Shown here one piece after another: positions 62,173-64,000 of a stretch of DNA of 64,000 nucleotides (within the stretch, counting starts at the first letter, position 1; every line of letters begins with the position of its first letter). A model generated the notes under the pieces. That model did not search any database. It was not told the origin of the DNA and was given only the letters and a program-made list of their open reading frames with translations. Both the position numbers and the translations under genes were made by a program. Origin of the DNA: Phycisphaerales bacterium AB-hyl4. Its GTDB lineage: Bacteria > Planctomycetota > Phycisphaerae > Phycisphaerales > Phycisphaeraceae. The stretch spans positions 1 through 64,000 of the forward strand of contig JBGUBD010000006.1 in NCBI GenBank assembly GCA_041821185.1, in the 5' to 3' direction.

Positions 62173-62500
62173 TCCTCGACGCAAGCTCGGTGATCTCGAA
62201 CGTTTGCTCGTCGATGAGTTCCGCGACCTGGCCTATGGCGAAACGAACTTTAGCGATGAGCTTGATGACCATCGCACATTCAAATTCGCCAGCCGGATCA
62301 GTCATCAACTCGGCTACAGTTTCGCATGTCGGCTGGTCGAGCATTTTCGTCGTGGCGAGCTGTTGGAGAGTCTGAAATCAGTCGCTTCGCTGGGCCCGGT
62401 CGCATTGGGCGTTGCGCCATACATCGCTGCGATGAAGACACAGCACAAGGACGAACCACTGTTGCAGGCGACGGCCGCACGCTTCGCCTGTGCTCAGGAT
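62165..62500 (+). pseudogene. Truncated remnant, possibly glycosyltransferase-like
   Basis: The frame LGDLERLLVDEFRDLAYGET ... SRISHQLGYSFACRLVEHFR ... SLGPVALGVAPYIAAMKTQH is coding-like and fused abruptly to the integrase remnant. From memory, similar runs occur in planctomycete glycosyltransferases, but this is weak. It has no start codon and no catalytic motif, so it is treated as a fragment brought next to the integrase by a rearrangement. Confidence 0.4.
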
Positions 62501-62734
62501 CAGATCGGCCGAAGCGGCAAGCGTGCCTGTATACCTACACCGACGTACGGCATCGCCTTCGTCAGAACGCACTCGACGGGGCTCGAAAGTGGACGTGGGA
62601 AGCGGCGTTTGGTGAGCTTTGGCGACTGTGCGACACGCTCCTGCCAAAGCCGACGGAGCATCGCGACGACATTCCCCGCCGGCCAGCCGTTGAACATTCG
62701 GCCGCTTGATCGGGACGATACAGGCCTTTGTGGA

Positions 62735-64000
62735 TCAATCGCACTTGCGGCGCAAGATTGCTGGATCGAATTGCCGTATCGCTGTCAGCAGTTCGTGTGA
62801 CTGGCCTGTCTTCGTGAGATAGACAGCTGCGCCGGCTTCGATCATGGCTTTCGCCCGGTCTTCTTCAGCGTACATTGACAGGCCAATGATACGGATATGC
62901 GGCTGACCGGCGTGGATGATGCGTGTCGCTTCCACGCCATCCATCTGTGGCATTGAAAAATCCATCAGGATGACGTCCGGGCAAAGTTGGCGCACCCCGG
63001 CGACCGCTTCGATACCATCCGCCGCTTGGCCGACGACTTCGATGTCAGGCTCTGCTTCCAGTAATGACCCGAGGCCTTGGCGCATGACCGCGTGATCGTC
63101 GACGATCAAAACCCGAATGCTGCTTCCGTCTGTTGCATGGGCAGCGGGCGTCTTGAATGGCTCGGATACGCCAGTGTGTAGTGTTGCCGAGTGTGAGCCG
63201 GGCACGGCAGGGCTTGCCTGATCCGTCAGCAACGGGACGAACAGCGTGAAACGCGTGCCGCGGTCGATGGCGCTGTCGACTTCCATGCGCCCGCCGAGGT
63301 GATCCAATCGCTCACGGATGCTGAAAAGGCCGAAGCTGGTACGCTCCGGATCCGTGTCGCTGATGACTGCTTTGAAATCGAACCCCACGCCCTGATCTTC
63401 AACCACGACGCGAAGCTGTTGGTTGTCGTACTGACTCAGACTCACGACAACCTGTTTCACGCCGGCATGCTTGGCAACGTTAAGCAGCAGTTCACGGACC
63501 ACTTCGTAGATCAACAGCTTGATGTCGTCACGGTCGATGGGCGTGAAATCATCGACATTCAGTTCGACCGCCAGGCCGTGCTTGTCCTTCATCGAGCGGG
63601 CGAGCCAGTTCAGTCCAGCGGAGAGGCCCGCCTCGTGCAGGATGGGTGGCGACAGTTCGACGGTGAGTGATCGCGAAGCGTTGATCGATTCGTTCAACAG
63701 CGATTCGAGCTGCGCGACATCCTGATTATTCTTGGGCAGATGCTTAGCCAGAATCGCCAGTCTGAAACTGGCACCGACGAGGATTTGCTGAAGGTGATCG
63801 TGCAGAATTTTCGCCAGCCGCTGTCGTTCGCGATGTTCAGTCAAGGTCAGTTGTGACGTCAGGCGGACGAGTTGGTCGGCCCGGTGTTGCAGTTCGATGG
63901 TTCGCTCACGGACGCGCTGTTCCAGTTCATCACGCGATCGCCGGAGGTCTTCTTCCGCGAGTTTGCGGTCATGCACATCGAAGACCGAGCCGATGTAGCC
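62735..64000 (-). CDS. Hybrid histidine kinase with C-terminal receiver domain (5' end beyond window)
   Basis: The visible part has a PAS/PAC tail, a coiled coil (LRRSRDELEQRVRERTIELQ), a HisKA_3 dimerisation site RQRLAKILHDHLQQI with the phospho-His, an HATPase domain (LLLNVAKHAGVKQ, VEDQGVGFDF, GLFSIRERLDHLGG) and a NarL-type receiver with LIVDDHAVMRQG, Asp in ILMDFSMPQMDG and Lys in YLTKTG. NarX-type kinases with a fused receiver are usual in planctomycetes. The gene continues past the right edge, so the sensor region is not seen. Confidence 0.9.
   Translation of the reverse strand, partial: GYIGSVFDVHDRKLAEEDLRRSRDELEQRVRERTIELQHRADQLVRLTSQLTLTEHRERQRLAKILHDHLQQILVGASFRLAILAKHLPKNNQDVAQLESLLNESINASRSLTVELSPPILHEAGLSAGLNWLARSMKDKHGLAVELNVDDFTPIDRDDIKLLIYEVVRELLLNVAKHAGVKQVVVSLSQYDNQQLRVVVEDQGVGFDFKAVISDTDPERTSFGLFSIRERLDHLGGRMEVDSAIDRGTRFTLFVPLLTDQASPAVPGSHSATLHTGVSEPFKTPAAHATDGSSIRVLIVDDHAVMRQGLGSLLEAEPDIEVVGQAADGIEAVAGVRQLCPDVILMDFSMPQMDGVEATRIIHAGQPHIRIIGLSMYAEEDRAKAMIEAGAAVYLTKTGQSHELLTAIRQFDPAILRRKCD

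Noticed and set aside
1..64000. CRISPR arrays, rRNA genes, riboswitches or an intact prophage
   Set aside because: No regularly spaced repeats, rRNA sequence, known riboswitch core or phage structural genes were seen by eye.

Overview
The window looks like chromosomal DNA of a GC-rich planctomycete, probably of the Phycisphaerae type. The evidence is a PEP-CTERM protein, two prepilin-like proteins with an H-X9-DG tail, WG repeats, a T5SS/PEP-CTERM-associated repeat autotransporter, and a sugar locus built from odd TIM-barrel proteins and Gfo/Idh/MocA dehydrogenases. No 16S gene is present, so this placement is inference.

Layout. (1) 0.1-12 kb is housekeeping and stress: murA, a lipoprotein MsrB, a WG-repeat protein, ahpC-ahpD, purU, lpdA, a dehydrogenase/aldo-keto reductase fusion, a GH10-fold protein without its catalytic acids, and a ComEA-like protein. 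(2) 11.9-27 kb is a nitrate and nitric-oxide island. It holds ric (ytfE), a hemerythrin-like protein, an Rrf2 regulator, a DUF1858 protein, a NarI-like membrane protein, a Nap/Nas-type molybdopterin oxidoreductase, a four-cluster ferredoxin, a Tat-type Rieske protein, a small membrane protein, two NarK transporters, moaA, moaD, a TSUP permease and two radical SAM/SPASM proteins of the heme/heme d1 type. A similar palindromic operator lies before the Rrf2 gene and before the first radical SAM gene. (3) 27-50.4 kb is a carbohydrate locus with three regulators (GntR/LacI hybrid and two AraC), unusual glycosidase-like proteins, a SIS isomerase, a xylose-isomerase-like enzyme, a polysaccharide deacetylase, a DegT aminotransferase, a PEP-CTERM protein and prepilin-like proteins. 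A 79-nt upstream element is shared by the PEP-CTERM gene and one prepilin gene. (4) 50.4-56.1 kb and 60.4-62.7 kb are decayed mobile DNA: a DUF6573 gene, a frameshifted helicase, an HNH-like protein, toxin-antitoxin genes, broken integrases and a hexanucleotide repeat. Between them sits a 1,289-residue autotransporter, flanked by two direct copies of the 3' end of a PIN-toxin gene. (5) The right end holds tRNA-Gly(GCC) and a hybrid histidine kinase/response regulator cut by the window edge.

How the parts work together. In the nitrate island, NarK would import nitrate, the Mo enzyme would reduce it using electrons passed through Fe-S, Rieske and membrane subunits, MoaA/MoaD would supply the cofactor, Ric and hemerythrin would deal with nitrosative damage, and Rrf2 would sense it. 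In the sugar locus, secreted carbohydrate-binding barrel proteins appear to work on an unidentified glycan, and cytoplasmic dehydrogenases and isomerases on the released sugars. No CRISPR array or riboswitch was seen.
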